Source of the DNA: Peptoniphilus genitalis
GTDB lineage: Bacteria; Bacillota; Clostridia; Tissierellales; Peptoniphilaceae
Assembly: GCF_023614525.1 (NCBI RefSeq)
Contig: NZ_CP097885.1
Coordinates: 1,672,501 to 1,736,500 of the forward strand
Reading direction: 5' to 3'
Length of the DNA: 64,000 nucleotides
Below are positions 7,489-15,512 of this stretch, one piece after another. The first letter of the stretch is position 1, and each line of letters starts with the position of its first letter. The position numbers and the translations under genes are program-made. The notes beneath the pieces are model-generated. The model saw only the letters and a list, made by a program, of their open reading frames with translations, had not been told where the DNA came from and made no database searches.

Positions 7489-10416
7489 ATGGAACTAAGT
7501 GAAGTTCAAAAAAAAGCAGTCTACACTCTTGATAAAGATTTATCTTTAATGGCAGGGGCTGGTACTGGCAAGACTAGGGTCCTCACTAGTAGGTTTATAA
7601 ATATTGTAAAAAATAATATAAGTCCAAAGCATATTTTGGCTATAACTTTTACAAAAAAAGCTGCTCAAGAAATGCTTGGAAGGATATCAAAAGAACTTGT
7701 TCTCAACAATATTGACTTTGAGGAGAGAGATCTTAATGTAATGACCATTCACTCTTTTGCTCATGAAATTGTTGAGAATTATTCTTTTATTCTAGGGATA
7801 AATCCACGATTCAAAATTTTAGAAGAGGGTGAAGGGGACTATCTGTTAGAGGAAGCTGTAAAAGAGAGTTTCAATAATTTCGAAGATGAAAGATTTAAAA
7901 ATTATCTTTTAGACTTTAAGTCATCTCCCTTTGAAGAAAAAAATATTTTTATAAGTCTGTATAGGGATTTTAAAAATAATAACTTGGATTTTGATGATAT
8001 TTTAAATAAGTCCTTAAACTTTATTGGGGCGGAAAAAAGTTTTGATGATTTAATTATACTTTTAGATGAATTTAGGAGCCTAAGTGGAAATAAATTCAAG
8101 ACTTTTTACGACAATAATATTGATGAAATAAAATCTTTAAAGACCTTTGACAACGAAATTTTAAATACGATAGAAGAAAATCTTGGGACATCAACAAAAC
8201 ACAATGACAAGATTATAGAAATCAAGGACCTTATCCAAGAGCTAAAGAAAGACTTAGAAGAGAAGAACAAGGACTATTATGAAATCATTATAGAAATTTT
8301 AAAGGAAATCGACAAAAATTATAAGAAATCTAAGGAAGATATAAGTGGACTTGATTACGAAGATATAATTTCTTACGCAGAGCTTATCTTAAAAAATCCT
8401 CTTGTCAAAGGAGAATTAGTTTCTAGGTATTCTTATATCCTCGTTGACGAATACCAAGATACCAACGAAATCCAAAATGAAATCATTAGAGCCTTTTCTT
8501 CTTCTAATATTTTTATAGTTGGTGACCCTAAGCAATCTATTTATGCCTTTAGGGGAACTGATTTATCTTCTTATTTTTCTTTTTCTGGAGACATAGAAGC
8601 CAGAGGGACTTCTCTTATAATGAACAAAAATTATAGGTCTGACGGTGAAATAATAAATTTTATAAATGAAAAGTTTAAGGACCTAATAGATTCCTATGAC
8701 GAAATGGAATTTTCCCATAAAGAGGGTGGAGGAGTTTACCTCTATAATTCTTCTGAAATTTCTAATATTGCAGATTTAGCAGAAGACTTTTTAAAAAAAT
8801 ACAAGGCCAAGGATATTGCAATCCTATCAAGGTCCAACTCGCAAATTGATGAAATAGGGGAAGTTTTATCTGCACGTGGAATAAAATACAATAAGGGTGA
8901 GAGAAGTCTTGAAGAAATTGATATTTTAAAACTTATAAAAAATATTCTCTCTGCGATTTACAGCCCAAAAGAATTTTTGGAATTTTTATCACTCTTTAAC
9001 TCAGAGCTTTTGAATTTTGAATTCAAAGATTTAGTGGCAATATTAAATGAGGGAATTAATAATTCTGAAGACCTATTAAACTATAATTCAACTCAAGACA
9101 ATATTAAGAATTTTTTGAGATTTTTAAAGGAAACAAGAGAGAAAACATCTTACCTTATGATAGATGAAGTCCTTGATGAACTAATGGATTATTTTTATAA
9201 ACTTGGAACTTTAAGGAAAAGTGACTGGGAATATATTTATAGGTTTAAGGAAGAAGCTAGGGACTTTGTGGAAAATTATTCCAATGACTTCAGAGCCTTT
9301 GAAAGACATATTTCTTCTATGACCTTTGAGGACCTTGAAGATGGAATTAATCTTCTTACAATCCATAAGTCTAAGGGGCTGGAGTTTGATGGCCTAATAA
9401 TTTCTCACATGGATAAGGGGAAAAAACTTGGAAGCAATAATAGGATAATTGTTGATAAAGACCTTGGACTTGGAATAAATTCTGACCTTTCTAATTATTC
9501 TTATAAGGAAATCGCAAATAAATTAAGGGAGATTGATGAGGAAGAAGAGATTAGGGTTCTTTACGTTGCCATGACCAGGGCAAAAAAAGAATTAGTCTTA
9601 TTTGGAGACCATGAAAAGGCAAGGGCAGGTTCTTATTTTTCTCTCTTGGGAGATATTTTTGCTTTACAAGAATATAAGCTCTCAAATATAGAAGGAAGAC
9701 AAGTAGAAGAAAACTTTATTCCACTTGACATAGATATAAAATTTGAAAATAGGATAAGAGAATATTACACAGTTACAGATTTTATAAACTTCAAGAGAAG
9801 CAAGAAGGACTTTTACTACAAGTACTTTTTGGGCATTGACAAGTACACAAGGGGTCAAGGGACAAATCAAATAATGGATCCCAAAACTCTTGGGAATATT
9901 GTTCACATGTTCGCCTACAAGTATAAAAAAATTGATTTAAAAAACAAGAAGATTGAGGACATTATAAAAGATGTATTTTCATATTATGAAGAGGAGATAA
10001 ACTCTGAAAAGTTAAATCTTTCAAAAGAATTAGTTTTAAACTACTTAGAAATGGAAGAAGAGTGTATAATAGATAAAGAGCTTTTATTTTACTACGACTT
10101 AAAAGGTTTTCTTGTAAAGGGTTACATTGACCAAGTTATAAAAATTAATGGCGAATATTATATTCTTGATTTAAAGACTAGCTATGGGAGTGTAGAAGAC
10201 TTAAAAAAGACCTACGAGAACCAACTAATACTTTATTCAGCAATCTATGAAAACCTATATAAAGTTAAGATAAAGGCTGCATATATATTTGACCTAAGGG
10301 GTAAAAATAAAATAGTTGTAGAGACAAGTGAAGAAAAATATAAAGAAGTAATGGAAGAATTTTTAAATTACATTAAGTTTATAAGGTCTCACAAGCTATT
10401 AAGGGATTATTTATAA
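7489..10416 (+). CDS. UvrD/AddA-like superfamily 1 helicase with C-terminal RecB-type nuclease
   Basis: A 975-residue DNA-processing enzyme. Helicase motifs in order: Walker A LMAGAGTGKTRVL; Ia ITFTKKAAQEM; II LVDEYQDTNEIQ; III VGDPKQSIYAFRG; V LLTIHKSKGLEFDG; VI RVLYVAMTRAKKEL. The C-terminus has the PD-(D/E)XK nuclease core GYIDQVIKINGEYYILDLKT with a downstream QLILYSAIY helix. It resembles AddA but is shorter than the usual ~1200 residues, and no AddB-like gene is adjacent. It is likely an ATP-dependent helicase-nuclease for DNA repair or processing. Location 14 bp after an ArsR-type regulator suggests that expression is conditional. Whether it is the chromosomal AddA or a separate enzyme cannot be settled here. 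Confidence 0.85.
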   Translation: MELSEVQKKAVYTLDKDLSLMAGAGTGKTRVLTSRFINIVKNNISPKHILAITFTKKAAQEMLGRISKELVLNNIDFEERDLNVMTIHSFAHEIVENYSFILGINPRFKILEEGEGDYLLEEAVKESFNNFEDERFKNYLLDFKSSPFEEKNIFISLYRDFKNNNLDFDDILNKSLNFIGAEKSFDDLIILLDEFRSLSGNKFKTFYDNNIDEIKSLKTFDNEILNTIEENLGTSTKHNDKIIEIKDLIQELKKDLEEKNKDYYEIIIEILKEIDKNYKKSKEDISGLDYEDIISYAELILKNPLVKGELVSRYSYILVDEYQDTNEIQNEIIRAFSSSNIFIVGDPKQSIYAFRGTDLSSYFSFSGDIEARGTSLIMNKNYRSDGEIINFINEKFKDLIDSYDEMEFSHKEGGGVYLYNSSEISNIADLAEDFLKKYKAKDIAILSRSNSQIDEIGEVLSARGIKYNKGERSLEEIDILKLIKNILSAIYSPKEFLEFLSLFNSELLNFEFKDLVAILNEGINNSEDLLNYNSTQDNIKNFLRFLKETREKTSYLMIDEVLDELMDYFYKLGTLRKSDWEYIYRFKEEARDFVENYSNDFRAFERHISSMTFEDLEDGINLLTIHKSKGLEFDGLIISHMDKGKKLGSNNRIIVDKDLGLGINSDLSNYSYKEIANKLREIDEEEEIRVLYVAMTRAKKELVLFGDHEKARAGSYFSLLGDIFALQEYKLSNIEGRQVEENFIPLDIDIKFENRIREYYTVTDFINFKRSKKDFYYKYFLGIDKYTRGQGTNQIMDPKTLGNIVHMFAYKYKKIDLKNKKIEDIIKDVFSYYEEEINSEKLNLSKELVLNYLEMEEECIIDKELLFYYDLKGFLVKGYIDQVIKINGEYYILDLKTSYGSVEDLKKTYENQLILYSAIYENLYKVKIKAAYIFDLRGKNKIVVETSEEKYKEVMEEFLNYIKFIRSHKLLRDYL

Positions 10417-10437
10417 TTTTTTATTTAAGGAGGAAAT

Positions 10438-11781
10438 ATGGACTATTCTAAGGACTATAAGGACAAGTTAATTACAGCAAAAGAAGCTGCTGGTCTAGTA
10501 AAGGACAATATGTGGATTGACTACGCATGGGGTGCAAGTACACCTGTTGCCTTTGACAAGGCTCTTGCTGAAAGACTAGATGAATTAAATGAAATTTATT
10601 TAAGAGGTGGGGTACTTCTTTGGGAACCAGAAGTATTTAAAAAAGATCCAGCAGGAGAAAAAGTTGTTTGGAATTCTTGGCACGCAGGTGGACCAGATAG
10701 AAAGAGAATTAACACAACTCCAGGTGGTTTCTATATTCCATTAAGGTACTCAGAACTCCCAAAAATGTATAGGGAAAATTGCAAGGTTAATATAGCAGTT
10801 ATTGTAACTCCTCCAATGGATAAACATGGTAACTTTAATTTTGGACTTAATGCTTCACACTTAAGAGCAGTTACAGAAGTTGCTGACAAGGTAATTGTTG
10901 AAATAAATAAAAATATGCCAACTTGCCTTGGAGGATTCGAACATGAAATTAATATTAAGGATGTAGACTACATTATCGAGGGAGAAAATCCAGAAATAGC
11001 TGCACTTCCTAAGGGAAGCTTCGGCGAAGTTGATAAAAAGGTTGCAGAATTAATTGTAGAAGAAATTCCTAATGGGGCAACACTTCAACTAGGAATTGGT
11101 GGAATGCCAAATGCTGTTGGATCCCTAATTGCTGACTCTGACCTAAAGGACCTTGGAGTTCATACAGAAATGTATGTTGATGGTTTCGTAGATATGGCGA
11201 AGAAGGGTAAGTTAAGTGGTTCAAAGAAGTCAATTGATAGATTTAGACAAGTTTATGCTTTTGCAGCAGGTTCTCAGGAAATGTATGACTATTTAGATTT
11301 TAATTCTGATGCTATGGCAGCTCCTGTTTCTTATACAAATGATGCAAGAGTAATTGCACAACTTGACAACTTTATTTCCATTAACAACGCTGTTAACGTA
11401 GACTTATTTGGACAAGTATCTTCTGAATCTTCAGGAGCAAGACACATTTCTGGAGCAGGTGGACAACTAGATTTCGTTCTAGGAGCTTATTTATCTAAGG
11501 GTGGAAAGTCCTTTATCTGTCTATCTTCTAAATTTATGAACAAGAAGACTGGCAAGGAAGAATCAAGAATTGTTCCAAACTTTGAAACATTCTCTGCTAT
11601 TACAGCTGCTAGACCTAACACTCACTGGCTAGTAACTGAATATGGTAAGTTCAACTGCAAGGGCCAATCAACTTGGCAAAGAGCAGAAGGTATCATTAAC
11701 ATCGCTGCACCAGAATTTAGGGATGACCTAATTAAGGAAGCAGAAAGAATGAATATCTGGAGAAGAACTAACAAGAGATAA
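10438..11781 (+). CDS. but: Butyryl-CoA:acetate CoA-transferase (acetyl-CoA hydrolase/transferase family)
   Basis: A 447-residue cytosolic enzyme, the usual length of the butyryl-CoA/4-hydroxybutyrate CoA-transferase family. It would move CoA from butyryl-CoA to acetate, the last step of fermentative butyrate formation. Visible family motifs are [14 protein letters not shown], the region [12 protein letters not shown] with the expected catalytic glutamate, and [19 protein letters not shown] near the C-terminal third. ATG follows AAGGAGGAA. It is flanked by a strong terminator and stands alone. The substrate is assigned by resemblance to known butyrate-pathway enzymes; 4-hydroxybutyrate or propionate CoA-transferase activity is the main alternative. 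Confidence 0.85.
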   Translation: MDYSKDYKDKLITAKEAAGLVKDNMWIDYAWGASTPVAFDKALAERLDELNEIYLRGGVLLWEPEVFKKDPAGEKVVWNSWHAGGPDRKRINTTPGGFYIPLRYSELPKMYRENCKVNIAVIVTPPMDKHGNFNFGLNASHLRAVTEVADKVIVEINKNMPTCLGGFEHEINIKDVDYIIEGENPEIAALPKGSFGEVDKKVAELIVEEIPNGATLQLGIGGMPNAVGSLIADSDLKDLGVHTEMYVDGFVDMAKKGKLSGSKKSIDRFRQVYAFAAGSQEMYDYLDFNSDAMAAPVSYTNDARVIAQLDNFISINNAVNVDLFGQVSSESSGARHISGAGGQLDFVLGAYLSKGGKSFICLSSKFMNKKTGKEESRIVPNFETFSAITAARPNTHWLVTEYGKFNCKGQSTWQRAEGIINIAAPEFRDDLIKEAERMNIWRRTNKR

Positions 11782-11793
11782 TTTTTAAATTAC

Positions 11794-11820
11794 ATCCCCT
11801 GATTTGTCAGGGGATTTTTT
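11794..11820 (+). terminator. Terminator of the CoA-transferase gene
   Basis: A perfect 9-bp stem ATCCCCTGA/TCAGGGGAT with a 4-nt loop, followed by a T-run. Confidence 0.95.
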
Positions 11821-11894
11821 TATGCCCTCTAACAATATGTATATGGAAGGAAAAAATCTAAGATGATTAAAAAGAATGAGAGAGCTTTTAAAAG

Positions 11895-12074
11895 TAAACT
11901 TGTAAAATTTATTAAGTGAAAATTAGTTACAAAGTCTTAAGATGTTATTAAGGGAAAAATAATTATGAAGCCATAAGATGCTATTAAATGAGAAATATTC
12001 ACAAAGTCATAAGATGTTACTAAGTAGGAAATAATTATTAAGTCATAAAATGTTATCAGATTAAAAATAATTGC
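11895..12074. repeat. Degenerate array of 18-bp units with alternating types (36-bp higher-order period)
   Basis: Within the 626-bp gap 11782-12407, bases 11895-12074 divide into ten consecutive 18-bp units with no slippage. Type A units (starting 11931, 11967, 12003, 12039) look like AAAGTCATAAGATGTTAT. Type B units (11913, 11949, 11985, 12021) look like TAAGTAGGAAATAATTAT. Looser copies of the core continue at 12082, 12111 and 12155. Similar arrays lie at 34876-35088 and 43468-43556. No plus-strand frame is open. The rest of the gap is AT-rich sequence leading to the carD promoter. Confidence 0.75.
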
Positions 12075-12351
12075 TAATTTATAAGTCCTTATTGATACGT
12101 AAATAACAACAAAGTCCTAAGTTTTAACTAAATTAGAATAAAAAGAAAAGTTATAAAGTCTTACAAAATTAAAATTTTTTACAAGCTTCTTAATAAAAAT
12201 TAATAAAGTATTTAATAGTTTTTTAATTTACTTCAATAAATTTTCACAATGACCATCTATATCTTTCACAAATAAAATTTATAATAAATAAAAATAAAAA
12301 ATCACCAAAAAAAACTTTGCATAATGTAAGGTATTATGATATAGTGTTACG

Positions 12352-12380
12352 TTTACTTTTCTAAAAAGCTCTGTTATACT
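12352..12380 (+). promoter_or_regulatory. carD promoter
   Basis: -35 TTTACT (12352-12357), 17-bp spacer, -10 TATACT (12375-12380), then AGGAGGT at 12396-12402 and the ATG at 12408. Confidence 0.7.
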
Positions 12381-12407
12381 AGTATAAGGGACAATAGGAG
12401 GTAAAAA

Positions 12408-12890
12408 ATGTTTAATATTGGTGATAAGATTGTATATCCTATGCATGGTGCCGGTGAAATTGTAGCAATTGAAGAGAGAGAAATCCTTGGAGATGTGCAC
12501 AAATACTACATAATGAGGTTACCTATAAATGATCTTAAGGTCATGGTGCCTGTAAAAAATGCAAAAGAAATTGGTGTTAGAGATATTTCTGATGCTAATA
12601 CTATGGAGAAGGTTTTAAAAGCTCTATCTTCTGAAGAGGAAGTTTCTATGCCCAAAAATTGGAATAGAAGATATAGATACAATCTTGACAAGATAAAATC
12701 TGGTGATTTAATGGAAATTGCTGATGTTGTAAGATCTCTTGAAAGTCTTGATAGAGAAAAGTCCCTGTCAACAGGTGAGAGGAAGATTTTGAATGAGGCA
12801 AAGCAGATTATTGTATCAGAGATGGTTCTTGTTTTTGAAAAAAATGTTGAAGAAGTGACAAAATTAATTGATGATGCCATTTTTGGATAA
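12408..12890 (+). CDS. CarD-family transcriptional regulator
   Basis: A 160-residue protein. It begins MFNIGDKIVYPMHGAGEIVAIEERE, the Tudor-like RNA-polymerase interaction domain shared by CarD, CdnL and the Mfd RID. The remainder is the helical DNA-contacting domain (about residues 70-160), including a basic patch NWNRRYRYN. Family members bind the RNA polymerase beta subunit and affect promoter opening. It has its own promoter and a strong AGGAGGT. The PIN/TRAM gene follows after a short gap with its own SD. CarD or CdnL naming varies, so no symbol is given. Confidence 0.9.
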   Translation: MFNIGDKIVYPMHGAGEIVAIEEREILGDVHKYYIMRLPINDLKVMVPVKNAKEIGVRDISDANTMEKVLKALSSEEEVSMPKNWNRRYRYNLDKIKSGDLMEIADVVRSLESLDREKSLSTGERKILNEAKQIIVSEMVLVFEKNVEEVTKLIDDAIFG

Positions 12891-12923
12891 GGAGGGATTT
12901 TTATTAGCAAAAACCGAAAAATT

Positions 12924-14012
12924 GTGTCCAAAATATTTAAGTTTCTATTTACTGCAATAGGCGCATTAGTCGGTGTTTTTATTGTATCTGTTTTATCAGA
13001 TATAAACTTTGTAAAAGCTATTGGTAGCCAAAAAATCACAACAGGTATTTCTGTTGTTGTTGTACTTTTATTTGCACTTATATTTTATATGCTTTCTCCA
13101 AAGGCTTTTCGAGCCTTGGAAGATTTGTTGGCTATATGGGAAAGACAAATCCAAACAAAATCTTTTACAGAAGTAATACTAGGCGCAGTGGGACTAATTC
13201 TTGGTCTCATAATAGCATTCTTAATTTCACAACCTATCTACAAGATTCCAATCCCTTATGTGGGTTCAGTAGTTTCAATTTTACTTTATGGTATACTTGG
13301 TTATTTAGGTCTTAATATTGGGATGTCAAATAAGGACACTATATCAGAAAAAGTTAGGGATCTCACATCTTTGGCGGCTAAAAGAAGTTTAAAGCCTAAG
13401 GATGTTGTAAAGGATCACACAGGCATTCCCAAGGTCTTGGATACTTCTGTTATTATTGACGGGAGAATCCTCGACATAGCAAGAGCAGGATTTATTGAAG
13501 GGCCTCTTGTTGTTCCAGTTTTTGTTCTTGAAGAATTACAACACATAGCTGACTCTGCTGATGGACTTAAAAGAAATCGTGGCAGGAGAGGTCTTGACAC
13601 TGTTGCAGAAATTCAAGAACTAAAAAATGTTGAAGTCATAATCTATAAAGGAAAGATTGAAGAAATTCCTGAAGTGGATTCAAAACTTCTAAAGCTTGCC
13701 ATTGATTTAAATGGAAAAATTGTCACAAATGATTATAATTTGAACAAGGTAGCTAGGGTTCAAAACCTTGAAGTTTTAAATATTAACGAGCTTGCTAATG
13801 CAGTTAAGCCTCTTTATCTTCCCGGCGAAGAGATGGACATTTTAATTGTAAGAGAAGGTAAGGAGCACAACCAAGGTCTTGCTTATTTAGATGACGGCAC
13901 TATGATTGTTGTTGAAAATGGCAAGGACTTAATTGGAGAAAAGGTAAATGTTGTTGTTACATCAGCTCTTCAAACTTCAGCAGGCAAGATGATTTTTGCA
14001 AAATTAAAATAA
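12924..14012 (+). CDS. PIN/TRAM-domain membrane protein (YacL family)
   Basis: A 362-residue protein. Residues about 1-130 contain four membrane segments. The PIN nuclease-like domain follows (VLDTSVIIDGRILDIARAGF; VFVLEELQHIADSAD; VTNDYNLNKVA), with acidic residues for metal binding. The C-terminal 60-70 residues form a TRAM RNA-binding domain. YacL relatives often sit near carD, as here. The GTG at 12924 is used because its protein start aligns with YacL, but the only good SD (GGAGGG, 12891-12896) is 27 nt away and better suits an in-frame ATT at 12903, so the true N-terminus may be seven residues longer. The exact biochemical role is unknown to me. Confidence 0.85.
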   Translation: MSKIFKFLFTAIGALVGVFIVSVLSDINFVKAIGSQKITTGISVVVVLLFALIFYMLSPKAFRALEDLLAIWERQIQTKSFTEVILGAVGLILGLIIAFLISQPIYKIPIPYVGSVVSILLYGILGYLGLNIGMSNKDTISEKVRDLTSLAAKRSLKPKDVVKDHTGIPKVLDTSVIIDGRILDIARAGFIEGPLVVPVFVLEELQHIADSADGLKRNRGRRGLDTVAEIQELKNVEVIIYKGKIEEIPEVDSKLLKLAIDLNGKIVTNDYNLNKVARVQNLEVLNINELANAVKPLYLPGEEMDILIVREGKEHNQGLAYLDDGTMIVVENGKDLIGEKVNVVVTSALQTSAGKMIFAKLK

Positions 14013-14021
14013 TTTGATTTT

Positions 14022-14048
14022 AGCTCTGTCTTAGGACAGAGTTTTTTA
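14022..14048 (+). terminator. Terminator of carD-yacL-like unit
   Basis: Stem CTCTGTC/GACAGAG with a TTAG loop, followed by six T residues. Confidence 0.93.
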
Positions 14049-14117
14049 TTGTCTTCTTTTATTAAACAAATTAGTGAATTTTAATTAATAGAATTTTAGC
14101 AATAAGTAATAGTTTGA

Positions 14118-14129
14118 TTGAAGCTTCAA
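14118..14129. promoter_or_regulatory. Palindrome upstream of the aminotransferase gene
   Basis: TTGAAGCTTCAA is a perfect 12-bp palindrome. It lies just before a TATAAA (14139-14144) that could be a -10 element, so it could act as an operator of an upstream promoter. Function is unproven. Confidence 0.3.
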
Positions 14130-14200
14130 ATTCTGTGGTATAAATGTAATCTAAGGAGATTGAACAAAATTATTATAGATAGTCTTACAAAGATTTTTAT

Positions 14201-14229
14201 TTGACGGTAAATTTTATTTGTATTATTAT
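14201..14229 (+). promoter_or_regulatory. Aminotransferase promoter
   Basis: TTGACG (14201-14206), 17-bp spacer, TATTAT (14224-14229). The inferred transcript start is about 20 nt before the ATG at 14256, which is preceded by AAGGGGGA. Confidence 0.6.
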
Positions 14230-14255
14230 TTGTTACTAGATAAGGGGGAACAAAA

Positions 14256-15323
14256 ATGAAATTATTTTTACCCGGTCCTGTGTCTGTCCGCAGCGAAGTT
14301 TTGAAGCAATTTGAAAAACCTGTTATTGGACATAGAACTAAGGAAGCATCAGAAGTTCAAAAATCAATTACAATAAATATGCAAAAGATATTTGGAACAA
14401 AGGAAGAAATCCTTGTTTCAACATCATCAGGTACTGGCCTTATGGAAGGTGCCATTAGGTCTTGCACTAAGAAGAGGGCTCTTATTTGTTCTATAGGATC
14501 TTTTGGAGACCTATGGCAAAGACTTGGACTTGAAAATGGAATAGAGACTGATATCTTAAGAGCAGAGGATGGAGAAGTAACTGATCCAAATAAGTTAGAA
14601 GAAGCTTTAAAGTCAAAGGAATATGATTTTGTTGGTATAACTCACAACGAAACATCTTCAGGTATCTTAAATAACCTAGATGAATTAAAGCCTCTTATTG
14701 ACAAGTACCCTGACATTGTTTGGGCACTTGATACTGTAAGTTCAGCTGGCGGAACTCCAATTGATCAAGATAAGTATGGAATTGATATTGCAATTACTTC
14801 TTCACAAAAATGTCTAAGCCTTGTACCAGGTCTTAGCTTTGCATCTTTTTCACAAAAGGCAGTAGAAAAGGCAAAGACTGTTGAAAACAGAGGCCACTAC
14901 TTTGACTTACTTCTTTTATACAAGTATGTAAAAGAACACAACTACCAATATCCATCAACTCCAGCTATTTCTAATATGGTTGCTGCTGAATATCAACTAA
15001 ACTATATTGTTAATGAAGAAGGACTTGAAAACAGATATAAAAGGCATGAAGAAATGTCTCAATACTTTAAAAAATGGGCCAATGAGAACTTTGAAATCTT
15101 TGGCAATAAGAAGTATCTTTCTCCAACAATAACTTGTGTAAAGAATACAAAGAACTTGGAGTTTGATAAAGTAAGCCAAGAATTTATGAACAAGGGATTT
15201 TTAATTTCTAATGGTTATGGAAAACTTGCTGGCAAAACTTTTAGGGTTGGCCACATGGGTGATACAAAATTAGAAAATATAAAAGAATTCACAAAAACTT
15301 TTGAAGAAATTCTAAAAAAATGA
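14256..15323 (+). CDS. Class V PLP aminotransferase (serine-pyruvate/alanine-glyoxylate type)
   Basis: A 355-residue cytosolic enzyme of the SGAT/AGAT group of fold-type I PLP enzymes. The start MKLFLPGPVSVRSEVL carries the GPGP-like motif of this group. TSSGTGLMEGAI binds the cofactor phosphate, WALDTVSSAGGTPID has the cofactor-contacting aspartate, and SSQKCLSLVPG holds the Schiff-base lysine. The C-terminal RVGHMGD is the substrate-carboxylate arginine motif. It is a single gene with its own promoter and terminator. Whether it makes serine or glycine, or acts on another amino acid such as phosphoserine-like or phosphonate substrates, cannot be told from sequence. Confidence 0.85.
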   Translation: MKLFLPGPVSVRSEVLKQFEKPVIGHRTKEASEVQKSITINMQKIFGTKEEILVSTSSGTGLMEGAIRSCTKKRALICSIGSFGDLWQRLGLENGIETDILRAEDGEVTDPNKLEEALKSKEYDFVGITHNETSSGILNNLDELKPLIDKYPDIVWALDTVSSAGGTPIDQDKYGIDIAITSSQKCLSLVPGLSFASFSQKAVEKAKTVENRGHYFDLLLLYKYVKEHNYQYPSTPAISNMVAAEYQLNYIVNEEGLENRYKRHEEMSQYFKKWANENFEIFGNKKYLSPTITCVKNTKNLEFDKVSQEFMNKGFLISNGYGKLAGKTFRVGHMGDTKLENIKEFTKTFEEILKK

Positions 15324-15330
15324 GATGAAG

Positions 15331-15357
15331 AATATCCTGGATGACAGGATATTTTTT
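15331..15357 (+). terminator. Terminator of the aminotransferase gene
   Basis: Perfect 9-bp stem AATATCCTG/CAGGATATT, 5-nt loop, T-run. Confidence 0.95.
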
Positions 15358-15381
15358 ATTGAAAAAATTTATTTACTAAGG

Positions 15382-15425
15382 ACCTAGTTGAGAATTTAAA
15401 ATTTCTTATCTAGGTTTTGCTTTTT
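15382..15425 (+). terminator. Second hairpin with U-rich tail (tandem terminator or small-RNA end)
   Basis: ACCTAG/CTAGGT and TGAGAA/TTCTTA stems separated by a T-T mismatch, followed by TTTTGCTTTTT. It lies only 25 nt after the first terminator. It may be a backup terminator or the 3' end of a short transcript. Confidence 0.55.
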
Positions 15426-15512
15426 ATAATTAAGTTTTTGTTACAAGTTTTAATATTCTTTGAGAATGGCCTAGCTATGATTTATAATTTTTAATTAAGT
15501 GAGGTAGATTAA

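Noticed and set aside
11895-12074. CRISPR array, because of the 36-bp period
   Set aside because: Units are contiguous and degenerate, with no constant repeat separated by unique spacers, and no cas genes are in the window.
12924-14012. Toxin of a toxin-antitoxin pair, because of the PIN domain
   Set aside because: It has four N-terminal membrane segments and a TRAM domain, and no small antitoxin gene precedes it; this is the YacL-type housekeeping architecture.
14160-14205. 14-codon leader peptide (TTG start after AAGGAG) before the aminotransferase
   Set aside because: No clustered codons or attenuator structure, and a better promoter lies downstream at 14201-14229, so it may not be in the mRNA.
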